Below are positions 1 to 5,900 of a stretch of 8,697 bases of DNA, piece by piece; the first letter of the stretch is position 1, and every line of letters begins with the position of its first letter. The DNA comes from an uncultured Clostridia bacterium. GTDB lineage: Bacteria; Bacillota; Clostridia; Oscillospirales; CAG-272. Below the pieces are notes generated by a model that was given only the letters and a program-made list of their open reading frames with translations, did not search any database and was not told the DNA's origin. A program made the position numbers and the translations under genes. Where the stretch lies: contig CAMETB010000053.1 of NCBI GenBank assembly GCA_945936265.1, positions 1-8,697 of the forward strand. The letters run 5' to 3'.

Positions 1-204
1 TTCACGAACACTAAAATACAAATGTTCGTTTGAAGAAAAAATAATCGTGTTTTCACGAACACTAAAATACAAATGTTCGTCTGAAGAAAAAATAAACCCG
101 TTTTCACGGGCATGAAAATACAAATCATCGTCTGAAGAAAAAATAAACCCGTTTTCACGAACACTAAAATACAAATGTTCGTTTGAAGAAAAAATAATCG
201 TGTT
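1..204. repeat. Tandem array, four copies of a 51-bp unit
   Basis: Four direct copies start at 1, 52, 103 and 154 with no spacer between them. The next position in register (205) shows only a degenerate start (TTCAACGAA), so the array ends there; its left end may lie outside the window. Copies 1 and 4 are identical. Copy 2 differs in a C at position 82 and in its tail (ACCCG instead of TCGTG). Copy 3 carries further changes in both halves. Copies 1, 2 and 4 each contain the inverted repeat ACGAACA/TGTTCGT around a 12-nt loop. The period is a multiple of three. On the - strand one frame stays open from about position 258 through the left edge, giving 17-residue repeats of the type ENGFIFSSDEHLYFSVR. 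It has no ATG and no ribosome binding site that I can see, so I do not call it a gene. Function unknown. Confidence 0.95.
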
Positions 205-312
205 TTCAACGAATTTCAAAATTTGAATTTTTAATATTACTGCCTTTATAAAATTTGCTTATTAAAAATTAAAAAAATTTAATTATACAAAATATTTTTT
301 AGGAGGATAATT
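205..312. other. AT-rich leader region before the S-component gene
   Basis: This stretch lies between the tandem array and the ECF S-component gene. It holds a small dyad TTCAAA/TTTGAA at 215-227 followed by five T, a candidate promoter at 223-252, and the ribosome binding site at 301-306. I see no riboswitch fold; the leader is short and very A/T-rich, with little G or C to form one. Confidence 0.6.
223..252 (+). promoter_or_regulatory. Candidate sigma-A promoter for the ECF S component
   Basis: A TTGAAT -35-like element (223-228) and a TATAAA -10-like element (247-252) are separated by 18 bp. This would start transcription near 259 and leave a leader of about 54 nt. Matches are 4/6 and 5/6. 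In such A/T-rich DNA this is suggestive only. Confidence 0.35.
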
Positions 313-912
313 ATGAAGGACAAAAAAATATTACGTATGGTACAGTTGTCATTCTTTATAGCGGTTATTGTTGTTCTGCAAATAATAGCATCTGTATTAA
401 CAAGATTTACGCCGTTACCGTTTTCGCTTTCATTGGTATTTTTACCCATTGTTCTTGGCGGCGCTGTATTCGGAGTTAAGGAAGGAGCCATTCTCGGTTC
501 TTCTTTCGGAATTTTAACATTTATAATGTGTTTTACCGGTATAGATCCCGGAGGGTATGTTTTATTTGTAAATAACCCTTTTGTCACATTTTTGCTTTGT
601 TTGCTTAAAGCTGCCATGGCAGGATTGGCATCTGCCCTTGTTTTTAAAGCGCTGTCTGAATTTTCATTTAACGACCATATTAAAGTTGCACTTGCATCGG
701 CTGCTGCTCCTGTTGTAAATACGGGGATATTTTTAATTGCCATGTTCACGATATATAAAACTACGCTTTACGAGTGGGCGGGAGATACAAACATTATGAC
801 ATATGCAATAACAGGTCTTGTGGGAATAAACTTTTTATTTGAGTTTATTTCAACTGTTGTACTCTGCCCTATAATTTATCCTTATCTGAAAAAATTGCTT
901 ATTTCCGAATAA
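313..912 (+). CDS. ECF transporter S component (substrate-binding membrane subunit), substrate unknown
   Basis: This is a 199-residue, very hydrophobic protein with about five or six membrane segments, the usual size for the substrate-specific S subunit of an energy-coupling factor vitamin importer. Typical features are an N-terminal amphipathic start leading into helix 1 (about residues 10-30), the stretch PLPFSLSLVFLPIVLGGAVF with the following GxxxGxxxG-rich helix (about 55-80), and the AAAPVVNTGIF segment near residues 130-140. S subunits bind vitamins, cofactor precursors or metal ions and pair with a shared EcfA/EcfA'/EcfT module. None of those energising genes is in the window, so this would be a solitary group II subunit. 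The start is fixed by AGGAGG at 301-306, six bases before the ATG. It resembles the broad ECF_trnsprt (PF12822-like) group by eye, but I cannot assign folate, pantothenate, queuosine or another substrate. A strong terminator follows. Confidence 0.85.
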   Translation: MKDKKILRMVQLSFFIAVIVVLQIIASVLTRFTPLPFSLSLVFLPIVLGGAVFGVKEGAILGSSFGILTFIMCFTGIDPGGYVLFVNNPFVTFLLCLLKAAMAGLASALVFKALSEFSFNDHIKVALASAAAPVVNTGIFLIAMFTIYKTTLYEWAGDTNIMTYAITGLVGINFLFEFISTVVLCPIIYPYLKKLLISE

Positions 913-944
913 TTTTTATTTTATATAATTAGAAAATAAAAGAC

Positions 945-980
945 GTACGCACTCGAAGGGGTGCGTACATTTTGTTTTTT
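945..980. terminator. Bidirectional terminator between the S-component gene and spoIIID
   Basis: A stem of about ten pairs (945-954 with 959-968, one G-T pair) closes on a GAAG loop. On the + strand it is followed by ATTTTGTTTTTT. On the - strand it is followed by GTCTTTTATTTTC. The hairpin sits between two convergent genes and can end both transcripts. Confidence 0.85.
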
Positions 981-1245
981 ACTTTTGAAAATGTATTTTC
1001 TGATATTTTCTTTTTGTGGCTTCGCCACCTCTTATATGTCTTTCCGATTTATTCAGTTGCAGTATTTTTTCGACTTCTTCATAAAGAGCAAAGTCAATTT
1101 TTGACAATTTTTCGGTAATATCTTTATGTACTGTTGATTTGCTTATATTAAACTTTTTTGCCGTATCCCTGACGGTCGATTTATTTTCTACAACATATTG
1201 CCCGAGCTTTACGCATCTTTCATCAATATCATTATAATATATCAT
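979..1245 (-). CDS. spoIIID: Sporulation transcriptional regulator SpoIIID
   Basis: SpoIIID is a small DNA-binding protein of the mother cell. It acts during sporulation to switch genes from the sigma-E to the sigma-K programme. The 88-residue product matches the family along its whole length. It has KLGQYVVENKSTVRDTAKKF, then the helix-turn-helix segment NISKSTVHKDITEKL (about residues 33-47), and the diagnostic C-terminal RHIRGGEATKRKY (69-81). The family's usual length is about 85-95 residues. I chose the ATG at 1245-1243 because GGAG (plus positions 1251-1254) lies five bases upstream of it. An in-frame GTG at 1251-1249 would extend the protein by two residues but overlaps that GGAG, so it is unlikely. 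The gene is monocistronic: the galM terminator lies just upstream and its own terminator just downstream. Its presence implies an endospore-forming lineage. Confidence 0.97.
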   Translation of the reverse strand: MIYYNDIDERCVKLGQYVVENKSTVRDTAKKFNISKSTVHKDITEKLSKIDFALYEEVEKILQLNKSERHIRGGEATKRKYQKIHFQK

Positions 1246-1287
1246 AAGCACTCCGCATATTCTTTATGAGTTATGTTACAATATATT

Positions 1288-1315
1288 AAAAAAGCCGCAT
1301 TTTTATGCGGCTTTT
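1288..1315 (-). terminator. Terminator of the galE-galM operon
   Basis: A perfect 11-bp stem (1290-1300 with 1305-1315) encloses a 4-base loop, and in the - direction it runs into six T (plus 1288-1293). It starts nine bases after the galM stop codon. It separates galEM from spoIIID, which lies about 43 bp further along the same strand. Confidence 0.92.
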
Positions 1316-1323
1316 AACAATAT

Positions 1324-2385
1324 TTAATTTTCAAATTTGAAAACCGTCGTATAGTCATACATTTCTCCGACATCCAGAGTGCATGAAGGAGTTATATCCA
1401 TATTCGGAGAGTTCGGCGCATGTTGTGTTTCGAGGCACACGGCACATCTTTTATATTGCTTTACTCCGTTTTTGAACGGCAGTTCATTTTCGTTTATGCA
1501 ATTAGCCGTATATATCTGAATACAAGGCTGATTTGTATAAAGTTTCAATTTCCTGCCCGATACGGTATCCATAAGAGTTGCGACATGCTTTACCGTGCCA
1601 TCGTAATTAAGAAAGAAATTGTGATCATAGCCTTTTCCATATGAAAGAAGTTTGTTTTCCTTGTCAATATCTTCTCCGATAAGTTTCTCTTTTCTGAAAT
1701 CGAATGGAGAGCCTTTAACTTCAAGCTCTTCTCCCGTAGGTATGAGTTCATCGTTTATCACCGATATTCTGTCGGCGTCAAGCCAGAGCGAATGCTTGTG
1801 AATATTTCCGGAGGAATATCCGCCGAGGTTAAAATAAGAATGGTTCGTCATATTTATGACGGTCTTTTTGGTGGTTGACGCCTTATAATTTATTGAAAAA
1901 ACATTATTATCGTCAAATGAATAAAGCACTTTTACAGAAAGTTTTCCCGGATAGCCCTCTTCCATATCCTCGCTTACATACATAAACTCAATATAAGAGG
2001 TGTTCCCTATTTCCCATGTTTTTGCGCTCCATATCTTTTTGTCAAATCCGATCTTACCGCCGTGAAGATGGTTCTTTTTTTCATTCGGATAAAGGTTATA
2101 TGTAACTCCGTCAAGGGTAAATGATGAGTTTTCTATCCTGTTTGCATATCTGCCGATTACGGCGCCCTGATATCCGCTGTTTTTAATATAGGCGTCTATA
2201 TTGTCATATCCGCACACAACATCAGCCAAAACTCCGTTTTTGTCGGGGATGTTAAGAGATATTACCGTCGCGCCGTATTCCATTATTTTAACGCTTGCGC
2301 CGCAGGAGTTTTTAAGAGTGTATGCGTAAACCTTTTCTCCGCTTTGTAAAGAGCCGAACAATTCTTTTGTTATCATATTATTCAC
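1324..2385 (-). CDS. galM: Aldose 1-epimerase (mutarotase)
   Basis: GalM interconverts alpha and beta anomers of galactose and glucose in the cytoplasm. The 353-residue length is normal. Family motifs appear in order: GRYANRIENSSF (79-90), the substrate-binding histidine in NHLHGG (H108), the catalytic histidine in MTNHSYFNLGG (H182), DELIPTGE (212-219), and the catalytic glutamate in CLETQHAPNSPN (E319). All key residues are present, so the enzyme should be active. The first codon is GTG at 2385-2383, overlapping the end of galE by eight bases, with AAGGA four bases upstream inside galE. An in-frame ATG at 2376-2374, preceded by GGTG, would give a 350-residue product and is equally possible. 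The overlap implies translational coupling with galE. No galK or galT is nearby. Confidence 0.95.
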   Translation of the reverse strand: MNNMITKELFGSLQSGEKVYAYTLKNSCGASVKIMEYGATVISLNIPDKNGVLADVVCGYDNIDAYIKNSGYQGAVIGRYANRIENSSFTLDGVTYNLYPNEKKNHLHGGKIGFDKKIWSAKTWEIGNTSYIEFMYVSEDMEEGYPGKLSVKVLYSFDDNNVFSINYKASTTKKTVINMTNHSYFNLGGYSSGNIHKHSLWLDADRISVINDELIPTGEELEVKGSPFDFRKEKLIGEDIDKENKLLSYGKGYDHNFFLNYDGTVKHVATLMDTVSGRKLKLYTNQPCIQIYTANCINENELPFKNGVKQYKRCAVCLETQHAPNSPNMDITPSCTLDVGEMYDYTTVFKFEN

Positions 2386-3391
2386 CGTATCCTTCAGGAT
2401 TTTTCATCTGCCAGTTTGCAGAGTCAGCGCACATTTTTTCAATTCCGTACTGAGCCTTCCAGCCGAGTATTTCGTATGCTCTGGTGGGATCTGCATAACA
2501 CTCGTCAATATCTCCGGCGCGCCTCGGACCTATAACATATTTTATTTCGTGTCCGACTGCTTTTTCGTATGCGTGAATTATATCGAGAACTGAATATCCT
2601 ATTCCTGTTCCTATGTTGTAATACTCAATTCCCGTAACCTTTGCTGCTCTGTCAAGGGCTTTCAGATGAGCGTTTGCAAGATCTACAACGTGAATATAGT
2701 CACGCACGCCAGTTCCGTCGTGTGTATTATAATCGTTGCCGAATACATTTACATGGTCATATTTTCCGAATGCCACACGTGCAACATAAGGAAGAAGATT
2801 ATTCGGAATACCCTTGGGGTCTTCACCTATAAGACCGCTCTCGTGCGCTCCTATCGGATTGAAGTATCTGAGTATAGAAACGCTCCATTCGGGATCGGAT
2901 ACGGTTATATCTTTGAGAATACGTTCTATCATAAGCTTGGTTTCGCCGTAAGGATTTGTCGTTGAAAGAGGAAAATCTTCCTTTATCGGTACACTCTTAG
3001 GCTTTCCGTAAACGGTGGCAGATGAAGAAAATACTATTCTCTTGCATCCGTGAGACGCCATAACCTTGCAAAGATTAAGTGTTCCCGTAAGATTGTTGTG
3101 ATAGTAAAGCATCGGTTTTTCAACGCTCTCTCCCACTGCCTTAAGTCCTGCAAAATGTATAACCGAATCAATATCGTTTTCGGAAAATACCTTCTCTATC
3201 TCGTCTTCGTTCAGCAAGTCCGCCTTATAGAATTTTACACTCTTGCCCGTTATAGTCTTTATCCTGTCGAGAACGCAAATTTTAGAATTGGAAAGATTAT
3301 CGAGAATAACGACATCCCTCCCATCTTTTACGAGTTCTACAACCGTATGAGAACCTATAAAGCCGGTTCCGCCTGTTACCAAAATAGCCAT
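2378..3391 (-). CDS. galE: UDP-glucose 4-epimerase
   Basis: GalE converts UDP-galactose to UDP-glucose with tightly bound NAD, linking galactose use to cell-wall and polysaccharide precursors. The 337-residue protein is of standard length for this extended short-chain dehydrogenase family. The Rossmann motif GGTGFIG is at 7-13. The catalytic set is S124 in SSSATVYG with Y148 and K152 in the YGETK motif. RYFNPIGAHESG (about 174-185) and the C-terminal GxRRAGDxxxCYAD segment are typical of bacterial GalE. The ATG at 3391-3389 is preceded by AAGGAGA at plus 3399-3405, with about eight bases between. The gene is first in an operon with galM and is read from a promoter at plus 3422-3450. It is divergent from the Crp-family regulator. 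Confidence 0.97.
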   Translation of the reverse strand: MAILVTGGTGFIGSHTVVELVKDGRDVVILDNLSNSKICVLDRIKTITGKSVKFYKADLLNEDEIEKVFSENDIDSVIHFAGLKAVGESVEKPMLYYHNNLTGTLNLCKVMASHGCKRIVFSSSATVYGKPKSVPIKEDFPLSTTNPYGETKLMIERILKDITVSDPEWSVSILRYFNPIGAHESGLIGEDPKGIPNNLLPYVARVAFGKYDHVNVFGNDYNTHDGTGVRDYIHVVDLANAHLKALDRAAKVTGIEYYNIGTGIGYSVLDIIHAYEKAVGHEIKYVIGPRRAGDIDECYADPTRAYEILGWKAQYGIEKMCADSANWQMKNPEGYGE

Positions 3392-3421
3392 ATGGAAATC
3401 TCCTTCATTTTTTTCAATATA

Positions 3422-3450
3422 ATAATATAATACAAGTTAAAAAAAATCAA
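3422..3450 (-). promoter_or_regulatory. galE-galM promoter
   Basis: Read on the - strand, TTGATT (plus 3445-3450) and TATTAT (plus 3422-3427) are separated by exactly 17 bp. This fits a sigma-A promoter with a start near 3415, about 24 bases before galE. Its -35 element overlaps the left arm of the dyad at 3447-3472. Confidence 0.75.
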
Positions 3451-3472
3451 TATATTTTTGAAAATATATTGA
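3447..3472. promoter_or_regulatory. 26-bp perfect dyad between two divergent -35 elements
   Basis: The arms TCAATATATTTT (3447-3458) and AAAATATATTGA (3461-3472) are exact complements around a TG centre. The outer TCAA and TTGA of the arms belong to the -35 elements of the galE promoter and the regulator promoter. The dyad may be an operator shared by both, or a by-product of two facing -35 boxes in A/T-rich DNA. The symmetry is certain; the function is not known. Confidence 0.6.
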
Positions 3473-3497
3473 CAAAAATATTTTTAAATGATATTAT
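3469..3497 (+). promoter_or_regulatory. Promoter of the regulator-ABC transporter operon
   Basis: A perfect TTGACA (3469-3474) and TATTAT (3492-3497) are separated by 17 bp. This is a strong sigma-A promoter with a predicted start near 3504. The palindromic site at 3498-3519 covers that start. Confidence 0.88.
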
Positions 3498-3519
3498 AAG
3501 TGTATCAAATGATACACTT
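3498..3519. promoter_or_regulatory. Putative Crp-family operator at the regulator's own start site
   Basis: This is a 22-bp perfect dyad with arms AAGTGTATCA and its exact complement around AA. Within it, TGTAT and ATACA are separated by six bases, the same geometry as the classical Crp site TGTGA-N6-TCACA. It begins directly after the -10 element and spans the predicted transcription start, a position normally used for repression. The gene just downstream encodes a Crp/Fnr-family protein, so autoregulation is the simplest reading. The dyad is seen directly; the binding is inferred. Confidence 0.75.
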
Positions 3520-3538
3520 TTTACATATGAGGTAAAAT

Positions 3539-4180
3539 ATGAACCAAAAAGAATATGAAATTCTCAAAACCACCTTTCTCTTTAAGGGAACAGACGAAAA
3601 AATTGTCGCCGGATGCTGTGAGAACGGCGGTTTTGAGACTGTTACTTATTCTCCGGCGGATATTATGCAAAGCGCAAATACCGAAAAATCCATCGGAATT
3701 ATAATAAAGGGTAAAGCGTTTATAACATCGGGTGACGACGGAGTTGTAATAAGAAAGCTGTTCCCGGGGGACGTTTACGGCGCGGCAATCCTTTTTGATT
3801 CTCCCGTCTATCTTACAAAGGTTATCGCCTTGTCGGAATGTACGGTTCTTACAGTTTACAAATCATTTGTTGAAAATGCAATATCACTTGATAAAAAAGT
3901 TGCCCTCAACTATATAGAATTTCTGTCTTCGAAAATAGGATTTCTTAATTCCAAAATAAGTTCCTACACGGCTAAAAATGCGGAAAGCAAACTGATGGCT
4001 TATCTTTTGCAACTTCCGAGAGAAAACGGCACGGTAGTACTGAAAACAGACTATTCGGCAATAGCAAAAGCGATAGGAATCGGGCGCGCTTCGTTGTACC
4101 GTTCATTTGAAAAACTTGAGAAAGACGGTCTGATTACAAAAAACAATAAAAACATTATTATTAAAGAGGTACAAAAATGA
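3539..4180 (+). CDS. Crp/Fnr-family transcriptional regulator
   Basis: This 213-residue cytoplasmic regulator has the family's two-domain plan. An N-terminal cyclic-nucleotide-binding-like beta barrel spans about residues 13-110 and includes the turn LFPGDVYG (74-81). A long dimerisation helix follows (about 115-145), then a winged helix-turn-helix (about 168-200) with recognition helix IGRASLYRSFEKLEKDG. The effector is unknown. The cysteines (C26, C27, C101) do not form an Fnr-type four-cysteine iron-sulfur set. In the recognition helix the usual R-E-x-x-x-R becomes R183-A184-x-x-x-R188; the glutamate that reads one operator base in E. coli Crp is missing. The start has AGG at 3530-3532, six bases upstream. 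The stop overlaps the next start (ATGA at 4177-4180), so the regulator heads the importer operon. Confidence 0.92.
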   Translation: MNQKEYEILKTTFLFKGTDEKIVAGCCENGGFETVTYSPADIMQSANTEKSIGIIIKGKAFITSGDDGVVIRKLFPGDVYGAAILFDSPVYLTKVIALSECTVLTVYKSFVENAISLDKKVALNYIEFLSSKIGFLNSKISSYTAKNAESKLMAYLLQLPRENGTVVLKTDYSAIAKAIGIGRASLYRSFEKLEKDGLITKNNKNIIIKEVQK

Positions 4181-5136
4181 AAAAAATTATTTCGATTATT
4201 TTAATTGGTGTTATGGCACTCTGCCTGCTTTCTTCCTGCGGCAAAGCGGAAAAGAAAGCCGACAATATAAATGTAAGCGTATTAAACGGCACAACCGGCT
4301 TCGGCATGGCTTATCTTATGGAGCAAAATACTAATTCCGCTTCGTCAAACAAATATACTTTCAGCGTAGAAACCGATGCTTCGGTAATAACCTCGGCTCT
4401 TATAAAGGGCGATATTGATATAGCCGCACTTCCTACCAATGCGGCATCAAATTTATATAACAAAACAAAGGGCGGAGTTCAGATAATTGCAATAAATACG
4501 CTCGGAGTTCTCTACGTTGTCGAAAACGGTGGATCCATAAAGAGTATAAAAGACCTCGAGGGCAAAACCATCTACTGCCCTGCTCAAAACCCGAAATTCA
4601 TTCTTGAATATATACTTACAAAAAACAATGTAAGCGCTACAATAGACACAACGTATGCCGCTCCTGCCGATTTAAGAACCGCAGTTGCCGCAGGCAAGGT
4701 TGAAATTGCCGTTTTGCCTGAGCCTATGGTAACCATTGCAAAAAGCGCAAATAAATCTTTGAACGTTGCGCTTGATCTCACAGATGAATGGAACAATACC
4801 GAGGCTGAAAACTCTCTTGTGCAGGGCTGTGTTGTCGTAAGGACGGAGTTTGCAAAAGAATATCCCGACAGCGTTTCTCTGTTCCTTGACGAATACAAAA
4901 AATCGATAGAATACGTAAACGAAAATCCCGAGGGAGCCGCAGAACTTATTACAAAATATAATATTTTTGCAAATCAGAATGTGGCAAAAGCCGCAATCCC
5001 GAGATGTAATATTTCCTTTCTGGAAGGCAGTGAGATGAAAAACGCAATGAGCGCGTTTCTTAGCGCCATGTACTCGGTAAATCCCGCAAGTATAGGCGGC
5101 GCTTTGCCTGACGATGACTTTTATTATTCAAGATGA
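4177..5136 (+). CDS. ABC transporter substrate-binding lipoprotein (NitT/TauT/SsuA-like)
   Basis: This is the extracellular, membrane-anchored binding protein of an ABC importer. Residues 1-20 form a lipoprotein signal peptide with lipobox LSSC, the anchored cysteine being C21. The mature part has the two-lobe plan of the NMT1/SsuA-like family. NINVSVLNGTTGFGMAYLM leads the first strand. GDIDIAALPTNAASNLYNKT and the KSIKDLEGKTIYCP segment are typical, and a second-lobe KVEIAVLPEPMVTIA follows. At 319 residues the length is normal. Relatives carry taurine, sulfonates, nitrate, or thiamine and pyrimidine precursors; the sequence does not let me choose. The start overlaps the regulator's stop by four bases, with GAGG about eight bases upstream. 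The stop overlaps the permease start by four bases. Expression is presumably controlled by the Crp-like regulator upstream. Confidence 0.92.
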   Translation: MKKIISIILIGVMALCLLSSCGKAEKKADNINVSVLNGTTGFGMAYLMEQNTNSASSNKYTFSVETDASVITSALIKGDIDIAALPTNAASNLYNKTKGGVQIIAINTLGVLYVVENGGSIKSIKDLEGKTIYCPAQNPKFILEYILTKNNVSATIDTTYAAPADLRTAVAAGKVEIAVLPEPMVTIAKSANKSLNVALDLTDEWNNTEAENSLVQGCVVVRTEFAKEYPDSVSLFLDEYKKSIEYVNENPEGAAELITKYNIFANQNVAKAAIPRCNISFLEGSEMKNAMSAFLSAMYSVNPASIGGALPDDDFYYSR

Positions 5137-5900
5137 AAAAGCCGATAAAAATTCTTCTTATAGCGCTTTTCTGGTTCGGTATCTGGGAGATTGCCGCACT
5201 TATAGTCGGCAATTCTCTCCTCTTTCCGTCGCCTGTTGATGTTGTAATAAGGCTCTTTTCCTTAATACCCACCGAAAACTTTATTTTAAGCGTTCTTATG
5301 TCGCTTGTAAGGGTGAGCGCGGGCATTGTCCTTGCCATTTTACTTGGCGTATGCGTTGCTGTTCTCTGCGCAAAATTTCATTTTGTATATGAACTTTTGT
5401 ATCCGGTTATAACGATAATAAAATCAACTCCGGTTGCTTCTTTTATAGTCCTTGTTATTCTTTTTATGGGCAGGAATATCGTTCCTACTTTTATCACCGT
5501 ACTTATGGTATTTCCCATCGTATGGTCAAATGTTTACAGGGGGATAAAGAATACAAGCGTTGAACTTCGTGAGGTATGTAAGGTATATTCAATTTCAAAG
5601 GGAAAACGGTTTAAATCTCTGTATTTTCCGTCCGTTATGCCTTATTTTATATCGGCTGTTCTCTCAGGCATAGGTCTTGGTTGGAAGGCGGGAATTGCGG
5701 CGGAGGTACTTTGCAATCTGCCCCGCTCCATAGGCGGAAATTTGTATGAGGCAAAACTATATATAGAAACCGCCGATATGTTTGCGTGGACGGTTACTGT
5801 CATTATAATGAGCCTTCTTCTCGAACTTCTTGTATCAAAACTTATAAAAAGGCTCTCGGGAAAATATTCCGCCGTAAAGGAGGGCAAAGATGAGACTTGA
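5133..5900 (+). CDS. ABC transporter permease (SsuC/TauC-like)
   Basis: This is the 255-residue integral membrane subunit that forms the translocation path of the importer. Membrane segments appear near residues 6-25, 52-80, 88-112, 117-135, 170-195 and 218-238. The cytoplasmic loop that docks on the ATPase (the EAA loop, about 144-170) is recognisable from ELREVCKVYSISKGKRFKSLYFPSVMPY, with the conserved glycine at 157. FPSPVDV near residue 31 and the LYPVITIIKSTPVASF segment (89-104) are typical of SsuC/TauC/NrtB permeases. The ATG overlaps the binding-protein stop by four bases. The 3' end overlaps the ATPase gene by 11 bases, so all three importer subunits are translationally coupled. Confidence 0.92.
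   Translation: MKKPIKILLIALFWFGIWEIAALIVGNSLLFPSPVDVVIRLFSLIPTENFILSVLMSLVRVSAGIVLAILLGVCVAVLCAKFHFVYELLYPVITIIKSTPVASFIVLVILFMGRNIVPTFITVLMVFPIVWSNVYRGIKNTSVELREVCKVYSISKGKRFKSLYFPSVMPYFISAVLSGIGLGWKAGIAAEVLCNLPRSIGGNLYEAKLYIETADMFAWTVTVIIMSLLLELLVSKLIKRLSGKYSAVKEGKDET

Noticed and set aside
1..204. Repeats at the left edge as a CRISPR array
   Set aside because: The 51-bp units are adjacent with no unique spacers; only about five bases of the tail vary between copies. There are no cas genes nearby.
205..312. Vitamin riboswitch before the ECF S component
   Set aside because: The leader is short and almost entirely A/T; I see no conserved core of TPP, FMN, cobalamin, folate or preQ1 riboswitches.
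279..749. 156-residue open frame on the - strand over the S-component gene
   Set aside because: It is antisense to a clear membrane protein gene with a perfect AGGAGG. Its translation is low-complexity Asn/Thr/Ile and it has no convincing start signal.
2641..3430. Several + strand open frames across galE
   Set aside because: They lie opposite a full-length, motif-complete galE and have no family features or start signals.
3539..4180. Oxygen-sensing Fnr type for the regulator
   Set aside because: It has only three scattered cysteines (two adjacent at 26-27, one at 101), not a four-cysteine iron-sulfur ligand set. The dyad also lacks the TTGAT-N4-ATCAA form.
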